In this document: piece after piece, positions 14,940 to 22,224 of the stretch
How positions within the stretch are numbered: position 1 is the stretch's first letter
Layout of the letters: every line of letters begins with the position of its first letter
NCBI GenBank assembly: GCA_040380145.1
Contig: JBEIJQ010000033.1
Location: 1 to 22,224, forward strand
Direction: 5' to 3'
Source: JBEIJQ01 sp040380145
GTDB lineage: Bacteria > Bacteroidota > Bacteroidia > Chitinophagales > Saprospiraceae
Length of the DNA: 22,224 bases
The notes under the pieces: model-generated
The model's input: only the letters and a program-made list of their open reading frames with translations
The model's database searches: none
What the model was told of the DNA's origin: nothing
Position numbers and translations under genes: made by a program

Positions 14940-15803
14940 TTACTGCTTGATGAACAGTGCGGTCTCGGAAGCTGCGTCCGCACCGAGACGCACCATATAG
15001 GCGCCGGCGGGCAGTTTGGCGAGCGAAACGGAGATCGTCGGGGCGTTTTCGGACAGCACGACGTTCTGCACGAACTGGACGCGGCCCATCAGGTCATACA
15101 CGGCCAGGGGATATTCGCCGGCGCGGAAACCGCTCGTCCGCAGGGTGAGCTCGTGTTGGGCGGGGTTGGGGAAGCAGACCAACCGGCGCTCGGAAACCGA
15201 CACGGGATCGAGGCCCACATTGGTGTTTTCGGGCAGCTGCAAGGTGGTGCGGTTGGCGCCGTCGCCGTTGCTGGTGTTGTTGCGGTTGACGGCCGTACCG
15301 GAAGCGTAGAAGGTCACGGTACCGGTGCCGGCGGTGGGCGCCGTCCACGAAACACGGAATGAGTTGGTGTTGGATGTGCCGTTCTGTTCGGCATAGCTGC
15401 GGCCCGTGGTAGTAGCCGTGCGTATCTTCGCATTGGCGGCGGGATTCGACCATGCGGCCACATCGGTGTTGTCGCTTTTTAGGCACACGATCTGGAAGCC
15501 GTAGCCCGTGGGAGAGCCGGCCGTGGGGGTGTTGAGGACCACCACATCGTAAACGGTTCCGGGCACGTAGGTGGTCACCGGCGTCTGGGTGCCCAGTTCG
15601 TACACCGAAATGGCCTGGGTCATCGAGATGGGGCCGCTGTGGCAGCCTTGGCAGGTGCGCGGCTGTCCGCCGGCCGTTTCGTCGCCGGGGGCGCCGGTGT
15701 TGCCGTAGCCGGGGCCTTGGCTGGCCCGGCCGTTGGAGTTGGAGGAAAACACGAGAAAGATGGCCGAAGCCGCCATGAATAGGGTAATGATTTTGAATTT
15801 CAT
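14940..15803 (-). CDS. T9SS-secreted protein with choice-of-anchor V-like domain and CxxCH motif
   Basis: The 287-aa product has an N-terminal signal peptide (residues 1-24), then GYGNTGAPGDE and TCQGCH (50-55), a combination typical of the choice-of-anchor V type domain. A beta-rich middle follows (60-200, many Thr, Asn and Gly). The C-terminal type A sorting domain of the type IX secretion system covers about 204-287 (CFPNPAQ, AVYDLMGR, LPAGAYMVRL). The protein should cross the outer membrane through the T9SS and be released or attached at the surface. CQGCH fits a haem-c binding site, but a single site in this domain type may be structural. The frame runs on to 17036, antisense to lpxK; the ATG at 15803 starts the signal peptide and is the real start. 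Confidence 0.9.
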   Translation of the reverse strand: MKFKIITLFMAASAIFLVFSSNSNGRASQGPGYGNTGAPGDETAGGQPRTCQGCHSGPISMTQAISVYELGTQTPVTTYVPGTVYDVVVLNTPTAGSPTGYGFQIVCLKSDNTDVAAWSNPAANAKIRTATTTGRSYAEQNGTSNTNSFRVSWTAPTAGTGTVTFYASGTAVNRNNTSNGDGANRTTLQLPENTNVGLDPVSVSERRLVCFPNPAQHELTLRTSGFRAGEYPLAVYDLMGRVQFVQNVVLSENAPTISVSLAKLPAGAYMVRLGADAASETALFIKQ

Positions 15804-16091
15804 AAGGGAATTTTTGGGATGAAAGACGGTAGTTTGGATAATTTGGCGCAAATTCGACATTTTGTCCCCAAAAATAACCGGTCTTCCGGAGAATCGGTCG
15901 TCAAAAGTCGTTTTGCGGTCCGATACCAAACATCTTGGGCGCGCGATTGGTTGATAAAATGTTCGCTGTCCGATTTTTTTCCAAAAATATTGCCCGAACG
16001 GTTGGCCCAAGATTATCGGCGACAATAAATTTATTCCCAAGAAAAGCAGGAAAACGGTAATTTTCGCTTTTTTGCCCAAAAATCCTTCCGA
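15804..16091. promoter_or_regulatory. Divergent intergenic region between the T9SS cargo gene and lpxK
   Basis: This 288-bp stretch is AT-richer than the genes and holds no supported ORF. Toward lpxK, TAATTTTC at 16058-16065 fits TAnnTTTG at five of six fixed positions and would give a leader of about 20 bases. Toward the T9SS gene a GAATTTG element lies about 50 bases before the ATG. Both assignments are weak. Confidence 0.35.
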
Positions 16092-17141
16092 TTGAAAATC
16101 CTGCTTTGGCCGTTTGCGCAGTTGTATGGATGGGGTATAGGTCTTTGGCTGTGGCTGTACGAAAAAGGCTACTCCAAGCGCGTGACCTTCAACCTGCCCG
16201 TCATATCGGTGGGCAACCTCTCCGTGGGCGGCACGGGCAAGACCCCACATGTGGCCTTCGTCGCCGGTTATTTGGACCGATACCTCGAAGTGGCGATCCT
16301 GAGCCGGGGCTACGGGCGCAAATCCTTGGGATTCAGATTCGTGGAGGCCGACCATCCGGCCGAAGAAACGGGCGATGAGCCTCTCCAGCTCAAACGCACA
16401 CTGCCGGAAACGGTGGTGGCCGTAGCCGAAAACCGCATGTACGCCGTTCCCCGCATCTTGGCGGCCCATCCGGGCACCCAGGTGGTCTTGCTCGACGACG
16501 CCTTCCAACACCTGCCCGTGCGCCCGGGCCTCAACCTGCTGCTGACCGAATTCCGGAAACCGTATTTCCGCGACCACCTCCTGCCGCTCGGCAATCTGCG
16601 GGAACCGCCCGCCGGAGCGGCCAGGGCCGATGCGATCGTGGTCACCAAGTGTCCCGCCGACCTGACAGAAGATCGGGCGGCGGAGTTCAAACGCGAACTC
16701 GCTCCTTTGCCCCACCAACAGGTGTTTTTCTCCGCCCTGGAATACGGCGACCCCTATCGCCTTTTCGCACCGACCGAAACGATGCCGCTGCACCCCAAGT
16801 TGCGCGCCCTGTTCGTGTGCGGCATCGCCTCGCCCGACGCGGCGGTGGAATACCTCAAAAACCGGTGCGCAGGCGTTTACCTGTTGAGTTACCCCGACCA
16901 CCATTTTTTCGAAAAAGGAGATGTCTCCAAATTCGTGCGCTCCTTCCGTCAACTGCCCGACAGCCCCGCCTGCATCCTCACCACCGAAAAAGATGCCGTT
17001 CGCTTGGAGGCCCATCGGGAATATCTCACCGAACAAGGCGTGCCGATCTATGTGCTGCCCGTCCGGCCCCGGTTTTTGTTCGGCGGCGACGAGGCTTTTT
17101 TCGATTACCTCAAAACCTGGCTACTGGAATTCCGCTCTTGA
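16092..17141 (+). CDS. lpxK: Tetraacyldisaccharide 4'-kinase LpxK
   Basis: The 349-aa product matches LpxK: an N-terminal membrane-associated helix (residues 5-22), the P-loop GNLSVGGTGKTP at 41-52, a SRGYGRK stretch at 71-77, LDDAFQH soon after residue 150 and a C-terminal TTEKDAVRL motif. It phosphorylates the 4' position of the lipid A precursor at the inner membrane. The start is TTG at 16092; no in-frame ATG lies between it and the P-loop, and family members begin at the same point. It shows the cell makes lipid A. It is followed by a helicase gene of unrelated function. Confidence 0.95.
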   Translation: MKILLWPFAQLYGWGIGLWLWLYEKGYSKRVTFNLPVISVGNLSVGGTGKTPHVAFVAGYLDRYLEVAILSRGYGRKSLGFRFVEADHPAEETGDEPLQLKRTLPETVVAVAENRMYAVPRILAAHPGTQVVLLDDAFQHLPVRPGLNLLLTEFRKPYFRDHLLPLGNLREPPAGAARADAIVVTKCPADLTEDRAAEFKRELAPLPHQQVFFSALEYGDPYRLFAPTETMPLHPKLRALFVCGIASPDAAVEYLKNRCAGVYLLSYPDHHFFEKGDVSKFVRSFRQLPDSPACILTTEKDAVRLEAHREYLTEQGVPIYVLPVRPRFLFGGDEAFFDYLKTWLLEFRS

Positions 17142-17339
17142 CCGCGGCCGATTTTTTTCAAGGCCCTCCGTTTTAGTTTTTTCGAAAAAAAAATTCGGGA
17201 ACCCGTACTTTTCCGAACCAGATGCCGCACATCCGAGCTTTTTTCAATAAATTTTTTTTAAAAAAATATAAATAAAATTGAATTTAAGTAAATTGAATTG
17301 TTTTTTCCCAAAAATAGCCGAAAGGCCCAGCGCACTGCA

Positions 17340-18620
17340 ATGGAAATAAACGCCGACTTCAAGGCCTGCCTGGATCTGTTGGAAAATTCGCGGGACTGCT
17401 TGTTCGTCACGGGGCGGGCGGGCACGGGCAAGTCCACCTTGCTGCAGTATTTCCGGCGGACCACCGCGAAAAAAGTGGCCGTGGTGGCGCCCACGGGCGT
17501 TGCGGCGTTGAATGTGGGCGGACAAACGATCCATTCCTTTTTCAATTTCCCGGCCAAGACCCTTTTGCCCAAGGATATCCGGCGCCAGCCCTTCACGAAG
17601 CTGTACGAGAAACTCGATGTGCTGGTGATAGACGAGATCTCGATGGTGCGGGCAGATCTGCTCGACAACATGGACCGTTTCCTGCGGATCAACCGCAACC
17701 GTTTGGACGAGCCGTTTGGCGGGGTGCAGGTGGCCATGTTCGGGGACTTGTTCCAGCTGCCCCCGGTGGTTTCCCTGCCCGAGGAGCGGGAGATGATCGA
17801 AAAGACATACGGAAGCCCCTATTTTTTTGCGGCCCATGTCTGGAAAAGCGGTGCCCGTCTGCACACGCACGAGCTGCGGCAGGTGTACCGACAGACCAAC
17901 CGCCGTTTTCTGCGCCTGCTAGATGCGGTGCGCCTGAACGAGGCCGAGTACGACGAACTGGAAGAGTTGAACGAGCGGTACGATCCGAATTTTCCCGACA
18001 CCGAAAACTACATTACCCTTTCGGCGCGCAACGCCACCGCGGACGAGCTCAACACCCGCCGCCTCGCGCAGTTGCCGACCGAGGAGTTTATGTATCTCGG
18101 GCAGCTCAGCGGCGATTTCCCGCCCACTTGCTGTCCGGCCGATCCCGCGCTCAAACTGAAGGTGGGGGCCCAGGTGATGTTCGTGAAAAACGATACCGAG
18201 CGCCGGTTCGTCAACGGCACGATCGGCAAGGTCTGCGGTTTGGACCTGCAATCGGTAGAAGTGGCCGTGCCCCGCAGCGACGGCACCGTCGAGATCATCA
18301 CGGTGTCGCCCGCCGTTTGGGAAAGCCACCGCTTCAAGCTCAACGCGGCGAACGGGGCGATCGAAACGGAAACGGTGGGCACTTACAAACAAATGCCGCT
18401 GCGCTTGGCCTGGGCCGTCACCATCCACAAAAGCCAGGGCAAGACCTTCGAGCGGATGGTCATCGACCTGGGGCGGGGCGGGGCCTTCGAGCACGGACAG
18501 ACCTATGTGGCGCTCAGCCGCTGCACTTCCCTGGAAGGCATCGTGCTCAAACAACGGTTGACCCACCGCGACATCCGCACGGATCCGCGCGTGGTGGAAT
18601 TTTTTGCCCAAAGCCGCTGA
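17340..18620 (+). CDS. PIF1/RecD-like superfamily 1B DNA helicase
   Basis: The 426-aa product has the SF1B helicase motifs in order: Walker A GRAGTGKS at residues 25-32, motif Ia VVAPTGVAALN, motif II IDEIS at 97-101, motif III GDLFQLPPV at 135-143, and near the C-terminus TIHKSQGKTFERM and YVALSRC (UvrD-C2 type). QLPPV and the short length match the bacterial PIF1-like group better than RecD2. It should unwind DNA 5' to 3', perhaps at structured DNA. The ATG at 17340 is preferred to an earlier in-frame start at 17298 because helicases of this group start about 20 residues before Walker A. An AT-rich promoter region precedes it. Confidence 0.9.
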   Translation: MEINADFKACLDLLENSRDCLFVTGRAGTGKSTLLQYFRRTTAKKVAVVAPTGVAALNVGGQTIHSFFNFPAKTLLPKDIRRQPFTKLYEKLDVLVIDEISMVRADLLDNMDRFLRINRNRLDEPFGGVQVAMFGDLFQLPPVVSLPEEREMIEKTYGSPYFFAAHVWKSGARLHTHELRQVYRQTNRRFLRLLDAVRLNEAEYDELEELNERYDPNFPDTENYITLSARNATADELNTRRLAQLPTEEFMYLGQLSGDFPPTCCPADPALKLKVGAQVMFVKNDTERRFVNGTIGKVCGLDLQSVEVAVPRSDGTVEIITVSPAVWESHRFKLNAANGAIETETVGTYKQMPLRLAWAVTIHKSQGKTFERMVIDLGRGGAFEHGQTYVALSRCTSLEGIVLKQRLTHRDIRTDPRVVEFFAQSR

Positions 18621-18677
18621 AGGGAAAACCTCCGGGCGGCTCCGGGCGTTTAATTTTTCTTATTACCCCTTCGATCG

Positions 18678-19508
18678 ATGTCGGCCAACCCACGCCCCAT
18701 GCAACGCCGCCTGTACGACGCCCTGGTCTTCCCGGTGGCCCTCGTCGCCCTGATGACGATCGTCGAGGGCAGCAAGCATTGGGGCAGCGGAGCCCTCGAC
18801 CCATACTTTGCTTGGGGGCTATTTCCGCGCAGTGTGCCCGGCCTCGTGGGCATCCTCACCGCGCCGTTGATCCACGGCGGCTGGGAGCATTTGTTTTCCA
18901 ACAGCGGACCCTTGTTGGTGCTTTTCGCCATCACGCTGTACTTCTACCATCGGGTGGCGTTTGGAGCCACTATCTTGGTGTGGCTCGGTTCGGGTTTTTT
19001 GGTGTGGCTGTTCGCTTTTCAGAGCAATGCCTCGCACATCGGTTCCAGCGGCGTGGTGTACGGATTGGCGGCCTTCGTGGCAGGCAGCGGGGTTTTTCGA
19101 AAGGGCAACCTGCGGGCGACCGCGTTGGCCCTGATGGTGGTGGTCAGTTACAGCGGGATGTTCTGGAGCCTTTGGCGACAAGAGGAGGGCATCTCGTGGG
19201 AGTATCACTTTTTCGGTGCGCTGATGGGCGCGTGGGCGGCCTGGCTGTTCAGGGGAGTGGCAGAAAACTACGAGGATCCCGTGCCGGTGCGCACGGTCAG
19301 ACCCGCAGCGGAACCGCGTCTCTTTTTGCCGCCCGATGTTTTCGAAAAGACCAAGCGGGAACGCTTGGAAGAAGCCGAGCGCGAGCGGCTGCTCCGGGAG
19401 CTGGCCGCCGCCCAACCGTCGGATGCTCCGTCCGTCGAGCCGCCTCGGCCGCTCACTCCATGGGAGTGGTATATCCAACAAAAAGAGCGGGAAAAAGACC
19501 TTTTTTGA
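18678..19508 (+). CDS. Rhomboid-family intramembrane serine protease
   Basis: The 276-aa product has six probable membrane helices in residues 15-200. HGGWEHLFSN (66-75) gives the HxxxN motif. GSSG at 122-125 gives the catalytic Ser124, and His177 in EYHFFGALMG is the partner base, so the active site looks complete. After the membrane part comes a cytoplasmic tail of about 70 residues: a charged helix (KRERLEEAERERLLREL) and a Pro-rich end. It cuts membrane proteins within the bilayer; the substrate is unknown. It lies 57 bp after the helicase gene and ends 12 bp before the cysQ-like gene, on the same strand. Confidence 0.92.
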   Translation: MSANPRPMQRRLYDALVFPVALVALMTIVEGSKHWGSGALDPYFAWGLFPRSVPGLVGILTAPLIHGGWEHLFSNSGPLLVLFAITLYFYHRVAFGATILVWLGSGFLVWLFAFQSNASHIGSSGVVYGLAAFVAGSGVFRKGNLRATALALMVVVSYSGMFWSLWRQEEGISWEYHFFGALMGAWAAWLFRGVAENYEDPVPVRTVRPAAEPRLFLPPDVFEKTKRERLEEAERERLLRELAAAQPSDAPSVEPPRPLTPWEWYIQQKEREKDLF

Positions 19509-19520
19509 CACCTTTGCGCC
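19509..19520 (+). promoter_or_regulatory. Putative -7 promoter element of cysQ (leaderless spacing)
   Basis: CACCTTTG at 19509-19516 matches TAnnTTTG except for the first T and is followed by CGCC and the ATG at 19521, the same four-base spacing as three other genes here. It begins directly after the rhomboid stop codon, so it could give the phosphatase gene its own leaderless message. No -33 box is clear. Confidence 0.4.
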
Positions 19521-20324
19521 ATGAATCCTATTTTCGAAGAAAACCCGAAACTCCTTCCGGAGGTACTTGAACTCGCCCGCCGCGCCGGGGAGGCCATCTT
19601 GGCCGTATATGCCGACGAAACCGCCTTCGGCACGGCTTTCAAGGAAGACGATTCGCCCTTGACCGCGGCCGACAGCGCCGCCAACGAAATCATCTGCGCG
19701 GGATTGGCGGTTTTGGCCCCAGAGGTGCCGATCATTTCGGAAGAAAACAAGCACGAGCCTTACGAAATCCGCGCCCAATGGCGGCGCTGCTGGCTGGTGG
19801 ACCCGCTGGACGGCACCCGGGAGTTTTTGAAAAGAAACGGCGATTTCACTGTCAACATCGCTTTGGTCGAAGACGGCCGGCCGATCTTCGGGGTGGTGCA
19901 CACGCCGGTTTCCGGACACACCGCTTGGGGCCTCGCCGAACAAGGCGCTTGGGAGTCGGACGGCCCGGCCGATACGCCCCGATCCATGCGGGCCGCCGAA
20001 TTCGCGTGGGCCGATCCGGGGCTGCGGGTGGTCTGTTCCAGTTCACACCAAACCCGCGAAACCGAGGCTTACATCGCCCGTTTCCGAGATCCGGAGACCG
20101 TTTCCCGCGGCAGTTCGCTTAAATTTCTCTTGGTGGCCTCCGGACAGGCCCATGTGTATCCGCGGATGGGGCCTACTTCGGAGTGGGACACGGCAGCCGC
20201 CCAAGCCATCGTGGAAGCCGCCGGCGGGGCGGTCCTGCACTACGAGACCAATCGCCCCCTGCAATACAACAAGGCCAGTCTGCTGAATCCTTGGTTTGTG
20301 GTGTACGGCATCGCCCAAGACTGA
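19521..20324 (+). CDS. cysQ: CysQ-like 3'(2'),5'-bisphosphate nucleotidase
   Basis: The 267-aa product belongs to the inositol monophosphatase/CysQ superfamily. The metal-binding motifs are complete: SEEN with Glu74 and Glu75, DPLDGT at 94-99, and EWDTAAAQAI at 221-230. The spacing matches CysQ, which removes the 3' phosphate from PAP made in sulfate assimilation. The DPLDGTREF variant and the short C-terminus favour CysQ over inositol phosphatase, but the substrate is not proven. It follows the rhomboid gene by 12 bp, with which it may be cotranscribed in addition to its own promoter-like element. Confidence 0.88.
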   Translation: MNPIFEENPKLLPEVLELARRAGEAILAVYADETAFGTAFKEDDSPLTAADSAANEIICAGLAVLAPEVPIISEENKHEPYEIRAQWRRCWLVDPLDGTREFLKRNGDFTVNIALVEDGRPIFGVVHTPVSGHTAWGLAEQGAWESDGPADTPRSMRAAEFAWADPGLRVVCSSSHQTRETEAYIARFRDPETVSRGSSLKFLLVASGQAHVYPRMGPTSEWDTAAAQAIVEAAGGAVLHYETNRPLQYNKASLLNPWFVVYGIAQD

Positions 20325-20632
20325 GGGGGGCATTTGTCCGATAACAATTTTTGACCTGAACGGACAATACCCGTTCGGGTTGCCCTGTTTTGGCCTCGAT
20401 CGCGCGCAGGTCGAGCGGGCTCCAGCGCACATCGGCACATAGAGAAGATTTTTCGAATGGGGTTTTATGGAAAATATATCGCCGATTTTATTATTTTTTT
20501 AAGAAAAAAATACTGAAAAATATATTTTATGCCAATTAAATACAATAACTCAAATACCCTCGCGTTACAGGGGAAATGCAAGTTGAAAGCGCCGACAACC
20601 GGTCGTATTTTTTTCACCAATTTCAAACTGAC
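20325..20632. other. Intergenic region before gldN with hairpin and AT-rich inverted repeats
   Basis: No gene is supported in these 308 bases. A 9-bp stem (20355-20363 with 20371-20379, one G-T pair) lies 30 bp after the cysQ stop and may end that transcript, though no T run follows at once. From 20465 to 20560 the sequence is very AT-rich. It holds ATTTTTTT/AAAAAAAT (20493-20511) nested inside AAAATATAT (20471-20479) and ATATATTTT (20520-20528). A TATTTTTT stretch about 20-25 bases before the gldN ATG is a possible -7 element. The AT-rich block could be an upstream activating or nucleoid-protein site; that is inference. Confidence 0.55.
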
Positions 20633-21562
20633 ATGAAAACCCTCTTTTTGAAAGCCTTTTCGGTCTTGATCCTGACGTTGATTTTTCAAGGGCAACTTTT
20701 CGCACAGGAGGCCAAGCCGCCCTGTCCCGATCTGGAGGAGTTCAAGGCTTCTCAGCCGCAACTTTCGCAGCCCCCCAATCCCGGTCGCAAGGACATATAT
20801 GTCCGCAAGCATCTGGAGCAGCGCCGGCCCATGGCCTACGACCACCTGGAGGAAAGGGACATTATCTGGGAAAAGCGCATCACCCGAGTGATCGACATCC
20901 GCGAGCAGATCAACAATCCTTTTGCCTATCCGTCGCGCCCGTTCGCAGCGGTGCTGGTGGACGCGGCCTTGAACGGCGATGTACCCATCTATTGGCCCGA
21001 CGATGAGTTGCGCGAAGATCGTTTCACCGAGGTGATGCCCATCGAGGACCTGCAAAAAAAGATCCGGAGGACCGATACTTTACCGGCATTCGATCAATAT
21101 GGCGATATCAAGTACGATTGCTACGGCAACATGATGATAATGGTATTGTATGAAGAGTTCAATCCCGAGAGTGTAAACCGTTTCCGCATCGAGGAGGTTT
21201 GGTACATGGACAAGGAGAGCGGTCGTTTGGGCGTGCGCATCGTGGGAATCGCTCCCCTGATGGAGGTGATGGACTACTCGACGGGGAATGTTTTGGGCGA
21301 AGGGCCGATTTTTTGGATGTACTACCCCGAAACGCGTGATTTCCTCTCGAGAAACCGGGCTTTCAATTCGGCCAGCGATGTGGATGTGATGTCGTGGGAG
21401 GACATCTTCGAGATGCGGCTGTTTTCCAGCTACATCACCAAAGACAGCAATGTGCGCGACGAACGCATCAAGGACCGTTTCTCCGGCATGGAGATCCTGT
21501 ACGAATCCGACAGGATCCATCAGGGTATCTTCTCGATGGAGCAGAGTTCCTGGCAGCATTGA
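20633..21562 (+). CDS. gldN: Gliding motility / type IX secretion protein GldN (PorN)
   Basis: The 309-aa product begins with a signal peptide (MKTLFLKAFSVLILT, likely cut after FAQ) and matches GldN/PorN: ERDIIWEKRITRVIDIRE, a YWPDDE segment, EVWYMDKESGR, PIFWMYYPETRDFL and SWEDIFEMRLFSSYI. GldN is a periplasmic protein that forms rings with the lipoprotein GldK at the outer membrane as part of the T9SS. The ATG at 20633 opens the signal peptide; 19 extra upstream codons are not needed. It stands alone here with its own terminator, without gldK, gldL or gldM beside it, unlike the usual gldKLMN operon. Confidence 0.93.
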   Translation: MKTLFLKAFSVLILTLIFQGQLFAQEAKPPCPDLEEFKASQPQLSQPPNPGRKDIYVRKHLEQRRPMAYDHLEERDIIWEKRITRVIDIREQINNPFAYPSRPFAAVLVDAALNGDVPIYWPDDELREDRFTEVMPIEDLQKKIRRTDTLPAFDQYGDIKYDCYGNMMIMVLYEEFNPESVNRFRIEEVWYMDKESGRLGVRIVGIAPLMEVMDYSTGNVLGEGPIFWMYYPETRDFLSRNRAFNSASDVDVMSWEDIFEMRLFSSYITKDSNVRDERIKDRFSGMEILYESDRIHQGIFSMEQSSWQH

Positions 21563-21576
21563 CGGATTGCTTTCCC

Positions 21577-21615
21577 AACAAAAACGCCGTACGGAGACCG
21601 TACGGCGTTTTTGTT
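21577..21615. terminator. Bidirectional hairpin terminator between gldN and rlmB
   Basis: The 18-base arms 21577-21594 and 21598-21615 are exact reverse complements around a 3-base loop, with CGCCGTACGG as the core and five A and five T outside. It lies between convergent genes and should end both transcripts. Confidence 0.92.
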
Positions 21616-21634
21616 TGCGGGGCAAAAAATGTGT

Positions 21635-22224
21635 TCAGGACGGCCGTCTTTGTCGGATGGCTTCGTACAGGGCCATTCCTGCTGCCACCGACACATTGAA
21701 GGATTCGATTTTGCCGAGCATGGGCACGAAAAAGCGGCCGTCGGCCAATCGGAGCAGATTGCGTTGGATGCCTTCTCCCTCGGCGCCGAAGAGCAGTCCG
21801 CTGGGGCCGGAAAAATCGGTTTCGTAGAGCGGTTTACCGTTGCCCATTTCGGAGGCGAAAACGGAAATGCCGTGGGTCTGCAGGGTTTCCACGGCCACGT
21901 GCATGGAGGTGGCGCGACAGACGGGCAGCCAGTTCAGTGCGCCGGCGGATGCTTTCATGGCATCGGGGCCTAGGGTGGCGGCTCCTCTGTGAGGCACCAC
22001 GAGGGCGTGCGCACCGAAGCCTTCGGCGGTTCGGGCGATGGCGCCCACATTGCGCACATCGGTGACGCCGTCCAGCAGCACGATCAGCGGGGTCTCGCCG
22101 CGTTCGAATATGGCGGGCAGCACTTCTTCCAGCAATCGGTACGCCACGGAGGCCACCACGGCGACGACTCCTTGGTGGTTGCCCCGGCAAAGGAAGTTGA
22201 GCCGTTCGGGCGGCACGGGCTGCA
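21635..22224 (-). CDS. rlmB: 23S rRNA (guanosine-2'-O)-methyltransferase RlmB-like, 5' end cut
   Basis: The frame is open to the window edge, so the N-terminus is missing; the visible part is about 195 residues. It carries the SPOUT (TrmH-type) motifs: NVGAIARTAEGFGA near the start of the domain, GLLFGAEGEGI, and the knot motif PMLGKIESFNVSVAAGMALYE. The PERLN and NHQGV segments at the visible start match RlmB, which methylates G2251 of 23S rRNA, but other TrmH-family members cannot be fully excluded. A GTG at 22214-22216 lies inside the conserved part and is not the start. It faces gldN across a shared terminator. Confidence 0.88.
   Translation of the reverse strand, partial: QPVPPERLNFLCRGNHQGVVAVVASVAYRLLEEVLPAIFERGETPLIVLLDGVTDVRNVGAIARTAEGFGAHALVVPHRGAATLGPDAMKASAGALNWLPVCRATSMHVAVETLQTHGISVFASEMGNGKPLYETDFSGPSGLLFGAEGEGIQRNLLRLADGRFFVPMLGKIESFNVSVAAGMALYEAIRQRRPS

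Noticed and set aside
14940..17036. 698-codon minus-strand protein
   Set aside because: The part beyond 15803 is antisense to lpxK; the signal peptide at 15803 marks the real start of the T9SS cargo protein.

Overview
The window is high-GC DNA from a Gram-negative member of the Bacteroidota. The markers are gldN (type IX secretion/gliding), a protein with a type A C-terminal sorting domain of the type IX secretion system, lpxK (lipid A), promoters of the TAnnTTTG type and the absence of clear Shine-Dalgarno sequences. The GC content suggests a Saprospiria- or Cytophagia-like lineage rather than Bacteroides or Flavobacterium, but that placement is inference.

Layout. 1-182: 23-bp tandem repeat array ending in a GC-rich hairpin. 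183-3400 (minus): operon of a membrane Fe-S oxidoreductase, a CCG-domain Fe-S partner and a lipoprotein metallopeptidase. 3518-4000 (plus): PyrR-like phosphoribosyltransferase. 4010-6506 (minus): truA and an overlapping ABC exporter. 6613-8543 (plus): a TIR-lipocalin-like fusion, a DUF2256 zinc-ribbon protein and a short-chain dehydrogenase. 8627-12653 (minus): a cluster of five genes that I think is the most unusual part: a 124-aa protein, a tail-anchored membrane protein, a KAP-type P-loop NTPase, a 51-aa very basic protein and a TerB-like protein. A putative HTH regulator (12857-13945, minus) lies upstream. 14212-14284 (minus): tRNA-Ala(GGC). 14489-14866 (plus): secreted protein with two SHOCT-like motifs. 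14940-15803 (minus): secreted T9SS cargo with a CxxCH motif. 16092-20324 (plus): lpxK, a PIF1/RecD-like helicase, a rhomboid protease and a CysQ-like phosphatase. 20633-21562 (plus): gldN without gldKLM. 21635 to the window edge (minus): RlmB-type rRNA methyltransferase, cut by the edge.

How things fit together. Most genes are housekeeping. The candidate new system is the 8.6-12.7 kb cluster: the KAP NTPase and the TerB-like protein end in the same 113-residue domain (82/113 identical by hand count), a domain I do not recognise. This suggests that two different sensor or effector modules dock on one partner through a shared C-terminal adaptor. A membrane-anchored protein and two small proteins are encoded beside them. 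The TIR fusion about 1.2 kb beyond the cluster appears to lack the usual NADase glutamate.

A second theme is transcription. Four starts (truA, the TIR gene, the dehydrogenase and cysQ) each have a -7-like element ending in TTTG exactly four bases before ATG, which predicts leaderless mRNAs. All product names come from reading motifs by eye; no database search was run.
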